Part shown: in pieces, positions 1 through 8,164 of the stretch
How positions within the stretch are numbered: position 1 is the stretch's first letter
How the letters are laid out: every line of letters begins with the position of its first letter
Source of the DNA: an uncultured Alphaproteobacteria bacterium
Lineage (GTDB): Bacteria > Pseudomonadota > Alphaproteobacteria > Rhodobacterales > Rhodobacteraceae
Direction: 5' to 3'
DNA length: 34,251 bases
NCBI GenBank assembly: GCA_902533625.1
Contig: CACAMI010000015.1
Span: 1 to 34,251 of the forward strand
Position numbers and translations under genes: made by a program
The notes under the pieces: model-generated
What the model was told of the DNA's origin: nothing
The model's database searches: none
What the model saw: only the letters and a program-made list of their open reading frames with translations

Positions 1-452
1 CTCTTATTTATGCTGGCGGAATTAGGAACGGAGCAGACGTTGCTAAAGCAATTGCTTTAGGTGCGGATGCGATAGCAATTGGCCACTCTGCTATGATGGC
101 ATTAAATTGTAATAAGGATATTCCAGAGGCTAATTTTCCAGAGGAAATGGGCGTTGAGGCGGGGTCTTGTTATCACTGTCATACTGGAAGATGTCCAGTT
201 GGTGTAGCTACTCAAGATCCAACATTGAGATCTCGTTTAGATCCTGATGCAGCGGCAGAGCGGGTTTATAATTTCTTGCATACTTTAACTATTGAAGCCC
301 AGTTATTTGCCCGTGCTTGCGGTAAAACAAACTTGCACTCTTTGGAGCCAGAAGATTTAGCAGCTTTAACAATGGAAGCTTCTGCAATGGCAGGAGTACC
401 TCTTGCAGGTACAAACCATACCGTTGGCGTTGAAGATTACCATCATCTATAG
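1..452 (+). CDS. mgsC: FMN/Fe-S glutamate synthase-like protein, C-terminal part (probable methylglutamate synthase subunit C)
   Basis: The gene is cut by the left edge; the frame is open from base 3, giving about 149 residues. What is seen: the end of the FMN barrel (GGIRNGADVAKAI, then GADAIAIG), a Cys cluster C-x2-C-x4-C followed by PVGVATQDP, and a tail reading ALTMEASAMAGVPLAGT. The Cys/PVGVATQ block is the iron-sulfur signature of the GltB synthase domain, and the tail matches the short stand-alone GltB-like family (GlxD/MgsC) as I remember it. MgsABC joins methylamine to glutamate to make N-methylglutamate. Assignment to MgsC rather than another GlxD-like protein rests on context: tmm, TMAO transporter and tdm genes follow on the same strand. 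The family is clear; the exact substrate is an inference. Confidence 0.75.
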   Translation, partial: LIYAGGIRNGADVAKAIALGADAIAIGHSAMMALNCNKDIPEANFPEEMGVEAGSCYHCHTGRCPVGVATQDPTLRSRLDPDAAAERVYNFLHTLTIEAQLFARACGKTNLHSLEPEDLAALTMEASAMAGVPLAGTNHTVGVEDYHHL

Positions 453-463
453 GGAGAAAGAAA

Positions 464-877
464 ATGGCGGGAACGCAATATAGGGGTTCTGAGATAAAGG
501 ATGTAAACCAGTTTCTTGATGATGCTGCTGGTCTTGATAGTGACCGCGAGAAAGAAATTGGGCAACATATTGGCTATAGATATGATGTTAATCTTGTACC
601 CGATTACAAACGGGTAACACCGTTTTTAACAAAATATATGGAAGTTATGGGTTGGGACGATTTAAATTGGCTTGAGGACATACATATGGGCTATGAAGAT
701 GGCAATCCAGCTGTCTTTGACCGTAATATAAACGGCTGGGTGCGGGTACCAACTTCTATTGAGCTTCCAGACAATCAACAGGACAGAGACATGATAGCAA
801 GGGAGTTGCTTGTTAAATTTCAAATGTCAGAGAGGCATCCTCTTGTAGCATTAAGAAAGGCTTATATGAAGTTTTGA
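464..877 (+). CDS. hypothetical protein, 137 aa, within methylamine operon
   Basis: I do not recognise this family. It starts 11 nt after the mgsC-like stop, with AGGGAG at 451-456 as a Shine-Dalgarno site, and its TGA is followed after one base by the ATG of the nitrilase gene, so it is surely co-translated. The product is soluble: no signal peptide, no membrane segment, no Cys. It is rich in acidic and aromatic residues, with a WDDLNWLEDIHMGYEDGN stretch near the middle (about residues 64-81) and a basic C-terminus ending in LRKAYMKF. Its place between mgsC-like and tmm genes suggests a role in, or alongside, the N-methylglutamate pathway, but nothing in the sequence gives an activity. Confidence 0.8.
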   Translation: MAGTQYRGSEIKDVNQFLDDAAGLDSDREKEIGQHIGYRYDVNLVPDYKRVTPFLTKYMEVMGWDDLNWLEDIHMGYEDGNPAVFDRNINGWVRVPTSIELPDNQQDRDMIARELLVKFQMSERHPLVALRKAYMKF

Positions 878-878
878 T

Positions 879-1727
879 ATGGCTAGATCAGTAAAAATAG
901 CTTGCCTCCAGACAAGACCCGTGCCCTCGATAACCAAGGCGATAGTGGAAGCACGTGAGTTGGCAACAAATGCTATAGATAGGGGAGCTGAGTTTTTATT
1001 TTTACCCGAATACTGTGGGGGTCTAAAGAGTAGTTCATCTATGTTTAGTCCTCCTTGCGAAACAGAAAAAAATCACGAGTTTCTCCAATTCGCTTGTGAT
1101 ATGGCAAAAAGTCAAAATATTTGGATGATGGTGGGGTCAATAGCTATCACCGGATTTGATAATAAGTATTATAATCGAGGTTATATTGTCGATAGTAATG
1201 GTGAGATCTATAGTAAATACAGTAAGATTCACCTTTTTGATATTACTCTGGATGAGAAAACTTCATATGAAGAAAGTGCTACCGTTATCGGAGGAGGTAA
1301 TGCTGCTGTTTCAAGTACACCACATGGGAAAATAGGACATACAATCTGTTATGACCTTAGGTTTCCTCAACTTTATAGGAGCTTAGCTTTAGAAGGAGCA
1401 GAAATTTTGGCTGTTCCAGCGGCCTTTACGAAAAGAACAGGTGAGGCACATTGGCATATTTTAAATAGAGCACGTGCTATAGAAAATGGAGCCTACGTTG
1501 TTGCTCCCTGTGCCATTGGATCTGTCGAAGGCGGAGGGGCTGCATACGGACATAGCCTTATAGTTGATCCATGGGGAAGCATTATAGCAGACGGTGGTGA
1601 AGATCGCGGTATCATTGTTGCAGATATCGATCTTGATAGGGTTGCAGAAGCTAGGGCAAGGATTCCGAGTTTATTTAACGGAAAAGAATTCAAGATAAAT
1701 GATGAGAAGATTAGGGTGACTGCATGA
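879..1727 (+). CDS. carbon-nitrogen hydrolase (nitrilase superfamily amidase)
   Basis: A 282-residue protein of the normal length for a one-domain nitrilase-superfamily amidase. The Glu-Lys-Cys triad is readable: Glu44 in FLPEY, Lys116 in SKIHLF, and Cys157 in HTICYDLRFPQLYR. The last motif and the length resemble the Nit1/Nit2 branch, which includes omega-amidase and deaminated-glutathione amidase. The start is one base after the preceding stop, and the stop overlaps the next start as ATGA. Known of the family: it hydrolyses C-N bonds of linear amides. Inference: in this operon it might act on a glutamyl amide such as gamma-glutamylmethylamide, or on a keto-glutaramate by-product; the sequence alone does not decide. 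Catalysis looks intact. Confidence 0.9.
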   Translation: MARSVKIACLQTRPVPSITKAIVEARELATNAIDRGAEFLFLPEYCGGLKSSSSMFSPPCETEKNHEFLQFACDMAKSQNIWMMVGSIAITGFDNKYYNRGYIVDSNGEIYSKYSKIHLFDITLDEKTSYEESATVIGGGNAAVSSTPHGKIGHTICYDLRFPQLYRSLALEGAEILAVPAAFTKRTGEAHWHILNRARAIENGAYVVAPCAIGSVEGGGAAYGHSLIVDPWGSIIADGGEDRGIIVADIDLDRVAEARARIPSLFNGKEFKINDEKIRVTA

Positions 1728-2308
1728 GGGCATTCTCTGAAAACCTGACTTTAGATTTGGAGCCAAATAGTATAAAAGTCGCATTTCTTAAGTGGCAGTG
1801 TCGAGTACGTCAAATTTCCATGCGAGAAAATAGTGGTCGCCCCGACGCAAGTATTATGCCTTCACTATTTTTAGATCTTTCTGAAGAATCCATTGGGTCA
1901 GTAATTACATTAATTCATAAATTGCCTAAGTTTGCAGTAACGGCAGAATTATTTCATATGGCAAAGAAAACTTTTGACCCCGCTCAAAGAAGAGATCAGG
2001 CATTACAATTTCTATCGGCAAACTATTACCAAAAGTATAATGAGTTTTCAGATGTAATTACTTCGACATTTTTACCAAATTCTGAAGGAGCCAGGAAAAT
2101 ATATGAAAGCAAGAATTGCTTCCTTGTTTTTGAAGCTTTTTCTCAAAGGTTTGAATTAAGCTGTAAAGTGTGGAGGTTGGCAGAAGAGAATTATTTCTTT
2201 CAGTCGACTGTTGCGCATAATCAACTCTTCAATCCTTCAATGCATCCCGACACAATTATTCTTTGTTTTGAACCAAATTGGGATAAATCCTTTTCATCAA
2301 ATAACTAG
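1724..2308 (+). CDS. hypothetical protein, 194 aa, between amidase and tmm
   Basis: I do not recognise the family. The ATG overlaps the amidase stop as ATGA, so translation is coupled. The product seems cytosolic: no signal peptide and no clear transmembrane helix. It looks mainly alpha-helical, with a run FDPAQRRDQALQFL near residues 85-98 and several conserved-looking aromatic residues. Two Cys (in NCFLVFE and ELSCKVW) are not in a metal-binding pattern. The stop lies 17 nt before the tmm start. It is placed as if it served trimethylamine metabolism, but no motif supports a mechanism. Confidence 0.8.
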   Translation: MRAFSENLTLDLEPNSIKVAFLKWQCRVRQISMRENSGRPDASIMPSLFLDLSEESIGSVITLIHKLPKFAVTAELFHMAKKTFDPAQRRDQALQFLSANYYQKYNEFSDVITSTFLPNSEGARKIYESKNCFLVFEAFSQRFELSCKVWRLAEENYFFQSTVAHNQLFNPSMHPDTIILCFEPNWDKSFSSNN

Positions 2309-2325
2309 AAAGCATTTAGAAAAAA

Positions 2326-3666
2326 ATGACAAAAATTTGTATAATAGGCGCAGGACCTTCAGGATTAGCTCAACTAAGGGCTTTTGAACAAGCTGAGAAT
2401 AATGGAGCTGAAATTCCAGAAATTGTTTGCTATGAGAAGCAAGAAAATTGGGGAGGATTATGGAATTTTAGCTGGCGCACTGGGACAGATCAGGCTGGCG
2501 ACACAGTTCATAATTCTATGTATCGATATCTTTGGTCTAATGGCCCTAAAGAAGGCCTTGAGTTTGCAGATTATACATTTCAAGAGCATTTTGGGAAATC
2601 GATAGCATCCTACCCTCCAAGGGAAGTTCTTTTTGATTACATTCAGGGAAGGATAAAGAATACCAACGTTCGGGAAAAAATTGAATTTGATACTCTTGTT
2701 CGAGATGTAAAGTATATAGAAGATAGAAAGATTTTTGCAGTTACGACGCGAAATGGGAAAACGGATAGTGAGAAAACAGTTGAATTCGACAATGTTATCG
2801 TAGCATCCGGACATTTCTCGACTCCAAATGTGCCTTATTATGAGGGATTTGAAATTTTTAATGGACGCATCCTCCATGCGCATGACTTCCGTGACGCAAG
2901 AGAGTTTTCTGATATGGATCTTTTAGTGTTAGGTACTAGTTATTCAGCTGAAGATATAACATCACAATGTTGGAAATATGGATGTAGGTCAGTAACCGTT
3001 GCTCACAGGACAGCTCCAATGGGATTCGGATGGCCCGAGAATATAAAAGAAGTGCCAGCCTTAGTTAAGGTTAATGAAAGGACAGCCTTTTTTAAAGATG
3101 GTTCTTCAGCCGAATTTGATGCAATTATTTTATGCACTGGCTACAAACATCATTTTTCATTTTTACCCGACGATCTAAGATTAAAGACTGCAAATCGATT
3201 AGCTTGCAATGACCTATATAAGGGAGTGGTTTGGAATAATAACCCAAAGCTATTTTATTTAGGAATGCAAGATCAGTGGTACACTTTCAATATGTTTGAT
3301 GCGCAGGCTTGGTATGTTCGGGACGTTCTTATGGGACAGATACAATTGCCAGACCAAAAAACAATGGACCGAGATCCAGTGATTAGACAAGAAAACGAAG
3401 ATGCATTGGAAGATGATTACGCGTGCATAAGGTATCAGGGTGCTTATGTTCAAGAACTCATTAATGAAACCGATTACGAAAATTTCAATATAGATGCGGC
3501 AAACGAAGCTTTTTTCCAATGGAAGAAAGCTAAGAAGAAAAATATTATGACCTTCAGAGATCAGGGTGGGCTTATTTCTCCAATGGATGAATCTATATCA
3601 CCTCCACATCACACTGAATGGAAAGATGAATTAGATGATACTATGGCCAGTTATATGAAGAATTAA
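2326..3666 (+). CDS. tmm: trimethylamine monooxygenase (flavin-containing monooxygenase)
   Basis: A 446-residue class B flavoprotein monooxygenase that converts trimethylamine to TMAO with NADPH and O2. Seen: the FAD motif GAGPSG at residues 8-13; the FMO fingerprint FxGxxxHxxxF at Phe178-Phe188 ([11 protein letters not shown]); the NADP-loop GTSYSAED starting at Gly203, with Tyr206 in the position known as Tyr207 in other bacterial Tmm proteins; and LCTGY near 269-273. Asn72 in YLWSNGPKE matches the Asn that contacts the flavin in bacterial FMOs. Long stretches agree with the Tmm sequences I remember from SAR11 and roseobacters ([34 protein letters not shown]-like), so the call is Tmm and not a general FMO. 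The Shine-Dalgarno site is weak. TMAO import and demethylase genes follow. Confidence 0.95.
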   Translation: MTKICIIGAGPSGLAQLRAFEQAENNGAEIPEIVCYEKQENWGGLWNFSWRTGTDQAGDTVHNSMYRYLWSNGPKEGLEFADYTFQEHFGKSIASYPPREVLFDYIQGRIKNTNVREKIEFDTLVRDVKYIEDRKIFAVTTRNGKTDSEKTVEFDNVIVASGHFSTPNVPYYEGFEIFNGRILHAHDFRDAREFSDMDLLVLGTSYSAEDITSQCWKYGCRSVTVAHRTAPMGFGWPENIKEVPALVKVNERTAFFKDGSSAEFDAIILCTGYKHHFSFLPDDLRLKTANRLACNDLYKGVVWNNNPKLFYLGMQDQWYTFNMFDAQAWYVRDVLMGQIQLPDQKTMDRDPVIRQENEDALEDDYACIRYQGAYVQELINETDYENFNIDAANEAFFQWKKAKKKNIMTFRDQGGLISPMDESISPPHHTEWKDELDDTMASYMKN

Positions 3667-3668
3667 GA

Positions 3669-3705
3669 ATTCCTGTAAAACAGGAATATAAGCTGATCAG
3701 CTTAT
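3669..3705 (+). promoter_or_regulatory. two adjacent perfect inverted repeats between tmm and tmoX
   Basis: Three bases after the tmm stop lies ATTCCTGT-AAA-ACAGGAAT (3669-3687), a perfect 8-bp stem with a 3-base loop. It is followed with no gap by ATAAGCTGATCAGCTTAT (3688-3705), a perfect 18-bp palindrome. There is no T-tract after them, so a classical terminator is unlikely. They could be an operator for tmoX transcription, or an RNA element that stabilises or attenuates mRNA between the monooxygenase and the transporter. Confidence 0.6.
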
Positions 3706-3721
3706 TAAGTAGGTTCAATAA

Positions 3722-4696
<975 letters not shown>

Positions 4697-4741
4697 TAGT
4701 CGAATTTAGCCTTCGCAAATTAGCTATTGATTTTTAATAGA

Positions 4742-4768
4742 GCTCTGCCGAAGATAATTGGGCAGAGC
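4742..4768 (+). terminator. hairpin between tmoX and tmoV (attenuator or partial terminator)
   Basis: GCTCTGCC (4742-4749) pairs perfectly with GGCAGAGC (4761-4768) across an 11-base loop, and AATTTATTTT follows. This is a good intrinsic-terminator shape with an imperfect T-tract, inside an operon. It would let some transcripts stop after tmoX, or protect the tmoX 3' end, so that binding protein exceeds ATPase and permease. Confidence 0.75.
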
Positions 4769-4788
4769 AATTTATTTTCGGGGAAGAA

Positions 4789-5826
4789 ATGACAGATCAG
4801 CCACCAGTAATATCCTGCAAAAATGTTTGGAAGCTATTTGGGAAAAATCCAGAAAAATATCTGGAAAATATGCCCAAGGACCATTCCTATGATGCTATTA
4901 GCGCAGATGGTTATATAGCGGGCGTTAAAGATGTTTCTATTGAGGTAAATCGTGGAGAAATGCTTGTTATTATGGGCTTATCTGGTTCAGGAAAATCAAC
5001 ATTAGTTCGGTGTTTCTCTAGATTACATGATATTACGGGAGGAAGCATTGCCGTTGAAGGTCAAGATATTATGGCTTTATCGGAGAAGGAATTAATTGAG
5101 CTTCGGCGCAGCAAGATGGGTATGGTTTTTCAATCTTTTGGCCTGTTACCTCATAGAACAATTTTAGACAATGTAGCCTTTCCATTAGAAATGCGTGGGC
5201 AAGATAGGCATACCCGTCGGGAAAGAGCGCTAGAAGTTATTAAATTAGTAGGTTTAGAGGGTAGAGAAGACTACTTTCCTCGCGAATTATCGGGAGGTCA
5301 GCAACAGAGGGTAGGGATTGCACGTTCTTTAGCTATTGAGCCAGATATTTGGTTTTTGGATGAGCCATTTAGTGCCCTGGATCCATTAATTAGAAGAGAA
5401 ATGCAAGATGAATTCCTGCGGCTTCAGGATTTACTTGGGAAAACCATCGCATTTATTACCCATGACTTCGATGAAGCTCTTCGTCTTGCAGATAGAATAG
5501 CCATAATGAAAGATGGTTCAATTGAGCAATGTGATACACCGGACCGAATAGTATTAGACCCAAAAACAGAATATGTTGCTAAATTTACACGAGAAGTTGA
5601 AAAATCTAAAGTTGTAAAAGCAAAGGCTTTAGCAAAACATTCTCAAAATATTGAGAATAGTGGTCCATCAGTGCCAGCTAATTCTACAATAAAGGAGCTA
5701 GCTAGGTTTTTAATGAGTGATAGTCGTGACGCAATTCCTGTGGTTCAGAATGATGGGGAAAAAGAAATGTTACTAGGTGGAATGGATCGCAAGGAGGCCT
5801 TAGATATCTTATTTGGGTCGGACTGA
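4789..5826 (+). CDS. tmoV: TMAO ABC transporter, ATP-binding protein
   Basis: A 345-residue ProV/OpuAA-type ATPase. Seen in order: Walker A GLSGSGKST at 63-71, Q-loop VFQSFGLLP with Gln115, signature LSGGQQQ at 167-173, Walker B IWFLDEP at 187-193, and H-loop FITHDFDEA. After the nucleotide-binding domain, the last ~75 residues (from about 270) contain a CBS-like segment (STIKELARFLMS, then AIPVV), as in osmolyte transporters, where it acts as a regulatory region. GGGGAAG four bases before the ATG is the ribosome site. The stop overlaps the permease start as TGATG. Substrate is inferred from tmm and tdm; ProU-like betaine import is the alternative on sequence alone. Confidence 0.92.
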   Translation: MTDQPPVISCKNVWKLFGKNPEKYLENMPKDHSYDAISADGYIAGVKDVSIEVNRGEMLVIMGLSGSGKSTLVRCFSRLHDITGGSIAVEGQDIMALSEKELIELRRSKMGMVFQSFGLLPHRTILDNVAFPLEMRGQDRHTRRERALEVIKLVGLEGREDYFPRELSGGQQQRVGIARSLAIEPDIWFLDEPFSALDPLIRREMQDEFLRLQDLLGKTIAFITHDFDEALRLADRIAIMKDGSIEQCDTPDRIVLDPKTEYVAKFTREVEKSKVVKAKALAKHSQNIENSGPSVPANSTIKELARFLMSDSRDAIPVVQNDGEKEMLLGGMDRKEALDILFGSD

Positions 5827-7793
5827 TGCAGTCCTTTGAAACTAATAAAGATGATTTAATTTTTGGGCTAAGTCGGTCAATCAATGTTCAAATATTGCTG
5901 GCAGTTGCTGTTATTTTAATGGCCACTCGACCTATTTTGCCTGAGGCTTTTATTCGGTTGCCTGACTGGGCAATACTTTCTTGGGATGTTTGGTTAAGTA
6001 ATTTTTTTAATTTTGTCAAAGATGATTTGGGCCTTATTTATTTTACTAGAACACTAACAGCCGGATTAGAAAATCTTTTAGATGTTACAGGTAATTTGCT
6101 TTTTGGCAAAAGGCGTTGGCCACACTTGGGTCCAATTCCCTGGACTTCTATTGCTGCTGTAGCAGCTGTGATAGGTTATTGGCTTGGAGGATGGCGAATG
6201 GCTTTACTCGCTGGAGGAACATTTGTTTGGACTGCTCTTATCGGCCAATGGAAAATAGCTATGCAAACTATGTCTGTTCTGGCGGTAGCAGCTCCAATGG
6301 CATTTTTTATTGGGTTATTTCTTGGAATTCTAGCTTGGAAATATGATTGGTTTGATAAGACCATTAGGCCTATTTTAAGTGTTTTGCAGACTTTGCCGTT
6401 TTTTACTTACCTCTTGCCAGCAGTTATATTTTTTAAAGTAGGACCTACGGCTGGAGCTGTTGCTACAATAGTCTATGCAATTCCTCCTATGATTTTAATG
6501 ACGACAGTTGGATTAAAAAAGGTCTCCCCGGAGATTGTCGAGGCAGGTAAGATGAGTGGCTCGTCAAGGTGGCAAATGTTGCGCTATGTTTATATTCCTG
6601 CAGCAAGAACAGAAATTTTGGTCGGAGTAAATCAAGTAATAATGCTTTGTCTTGCCATGGTAGTATTGACCGCCTTTATTGGCATGCCTGGTTTGGGAGC
6701 TAAACTTTTATTGATGATGAACTCGTTTAAACTGGGACGGAGTTTTGAAATTGGAATAACGATCGTGCTATTAGCGATTATGCTAGATAGGTGCACAAAG
6801 GTTTGGGTGGTAAAACAACCAGAACACTTTGAAAAAGAAACCCCTTGGTGGAAGAAAAATGCTTTTCTATTGGCTGGAATTGGAGCTTTTATTCTATTTT
6901 TTTTGTTAGCTCAATTTATTCAAATTGCCGATCACATTACACGAAAACAGGATTTTTCAATGGGTAAGGAAATTGATGTTTTAATTAAAACTTTCTTAGA
7001 TTTTGATCCCATACAAGCTACAACCACCTGGTTGAGGTGGTTTCTAAATGTTTGGGTATTGATTCCGTTTAGAAATTCTCTCTTATGGATACCAACTCCA
7101 GCATTTATCATATTAGTTACTGCTTTTTCTCTTTGGCTTGGAGGAAGGAGGCCTGCTATTTATGCGCTGATTTTTTTCTCTATTGTGGCTTTAACGGGTT
7201 GGTGGGATAGGGCCGTTATAACTCTCTATACCGTTCTTTCCGCTGTTATTTTAGCTATGCTAATTGGTATTCCAATGGGGATATCTGCTTCAAGAAGTGA
7301 AAAATGGTCTAATAGAATTTTATTGGTATGTGATACTGCTCAAACTTTTCCAAGTTTTATTTATCTTATTCCAGCTATAATGCTCTTTGGCGTAAATGAT
7401 GTTGCTGTTGTATTCTCTATTCTTATATTTTCAACTGTTCCGTTGACACGTTATACTATTGAAGGCTTGAGAACCGTTCCTGTTGAGATGACAGAGGCAG
7501 CCGACATGGCAGGTGCAACTCGGAGGCAGAAATTAATTAACGTTCAGTTGCCTTTAGCTCTACCTACTATGGCAGTAGGATTTAATCAGGCAATAATGTT
7601 CGCATTTTTTATGGTAATAATAGCTGCGTTTATCGGAACTCAGGATTTGGGTCAAGAATTACAACGTACTTTAGCTGGTACAGATTTAGGGAAGAATTTT
7701 GTTCTAGGAATTTGTGTATCGCTAATGGCATTGACGTTTGATTTGGCAATTCTTAAGTGGGCAGAGGACAGAAAGAAGGCGCTAGGCCTATGA
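5826..7793 (+). CDS. tmoW: TMAO ABC transporter, fused double permease
   Basis: A 655-residue inner-membrane protein made of two ProW-like permease halves in one chain (about residues 1-330 and 345-655). Each half has its own EAA coupling loop: EAGKMSGSSRWQML near residue 238 and EAADMAGATRRQKL near 556. Each also has the family motif LQTLPFFTYLLPA or AQTFPSFIYLIPA. Hydrophobic helices fill most of the rest. A single gene therefore supplies the whole membrane pore, so the transporter probably has one TmoW and two TmoV subunits. It starts on the last base of the tmoV stop (TGATG) and ends overlapping the cupin start (ATGA). Confidence 0.92.
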   Translation: MQSFETNKDDLIFGLSRSINVQILLAVAVILMATRPILPEAFIRLPDWAILSWDVWLSNFFNFVKDDLGLIYFTRTLTAGLENLLDVTGNLLFGKRRWPHLGPIPWTSIAAVAAVIGYWLGGWRMALLAGGTFVWTALIGQWKIAMQTMSVLAVAAPMAFFIGLFLGILAWKYDWFDKTIRPILSVLQTLPFFTYLLPAVIFFKVGPTAGAVATIVYAIPPMILMTTVGLKKVSPEIVEAGKMSGSSRWQMLRYVYIPAARTEILVGVNQVIMLCLAMVVLTAFIGMPGLGAKLLLMMNSFKLGRSFEIGITIVLLAIMLDRCTKVWVVKQPEHFEKETPWWKKNAFLLAGIGAFILFFLLAQFIQIADHITRKQDFSMGKEIDVLIKTFLDFDPIQATTTWLRWFLNVWVLIPFRNSLLWIPTPAFIILVTAFSLWLGGRRPAIYALIFFSIVALTGWWDRAVITLYTVLSAVILAMLIGIPMGISASRSEKWSNRILLVCDTAQTFPSFIYLIPAIMLFGVNDVAVVFSILIFSTVPLTRYTIEGLRTVPVEMTEAADMAGATRRQKLINVQLPLALPTMAVGFNQAIMFAFFMVIIAAFIGTQDLGQELQRTLAGTDLGKNFVLGICVSLMALTFDLAILKWAEDRKKALGL

Positions 7794-8164
7794 GATATCT
7801 AAATGCATTACGTAAGGTTGCAAATATAGAAACTCTTAAATGGGAAATATTGGAGCAGCCTGGACTGCCGAATGAGAATGTGTGGTGGTATAATATAAGT
7901 TACAATGAGGCGACAGGCGAGGGATCTTACCTCTATAAAATGGGTCCAGGCGCTCAGTCAAATCCTCATGAGCACGAGGGGCCGGAAGAATTTTATATTT
8001 TGGAAGGAGATTTGATTGATAACGATGGTTATGAATACAGGGCAGGAGATTTTGTGTCTCTTGGGGGAGGATCAAGGCACTATAGTGTATCTCCATCCGG
8101 ATGTGTAATTGTTGTCACTCATCGAGGTCGCGTGGTCAATATTGAAAAAAAGGAGCTTATATGA
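7790..8164 (+). CDS. small single-domain cupin protein in TMAO operon
   Basis: The frame is open from a GTG at 7757, but I choose the ATG at 7790 (124 aa) because it overlaps the tmoW stop as ATGA, like its neighbours. The cupin metal site is readable: His60 and His62 in NPHEHEG, Glu66 or Glu67 in PEEFYILEG, and His97 in GGSRHYSV. A GDF turn (AGDFVSLGGG) separates the motifs. The protein is one complete cupin barrel with no extra domain. The stop overlaps the tdm start as ATGA. Role unknown: it could be a metal-dependent enzyme acting on a methylated amine, a sensor, or a partner of Tdm. Tight coupling on both sides argues that it belongs to the pathway. Confidence 0.88.
   Translation: MRYLNALRKVANIETLKWEILEQPGLPNENVWWYNISYNEATGEGSYLYKMGPGAQSNPHEHEGPEEFYILEGDLIDNDGYEYRAGDFVSLGGGSRHYSVSPSGCVIVVTHRGRVVNIEKKELI

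Noticed and set aside
4789-7793. Naming the transporter ProVW (glycine betaine)
   Set aside because: Sequence alone allows it, but the binding protein and transporter lie between tmm and tdm, so TMAO is the better substrate call.
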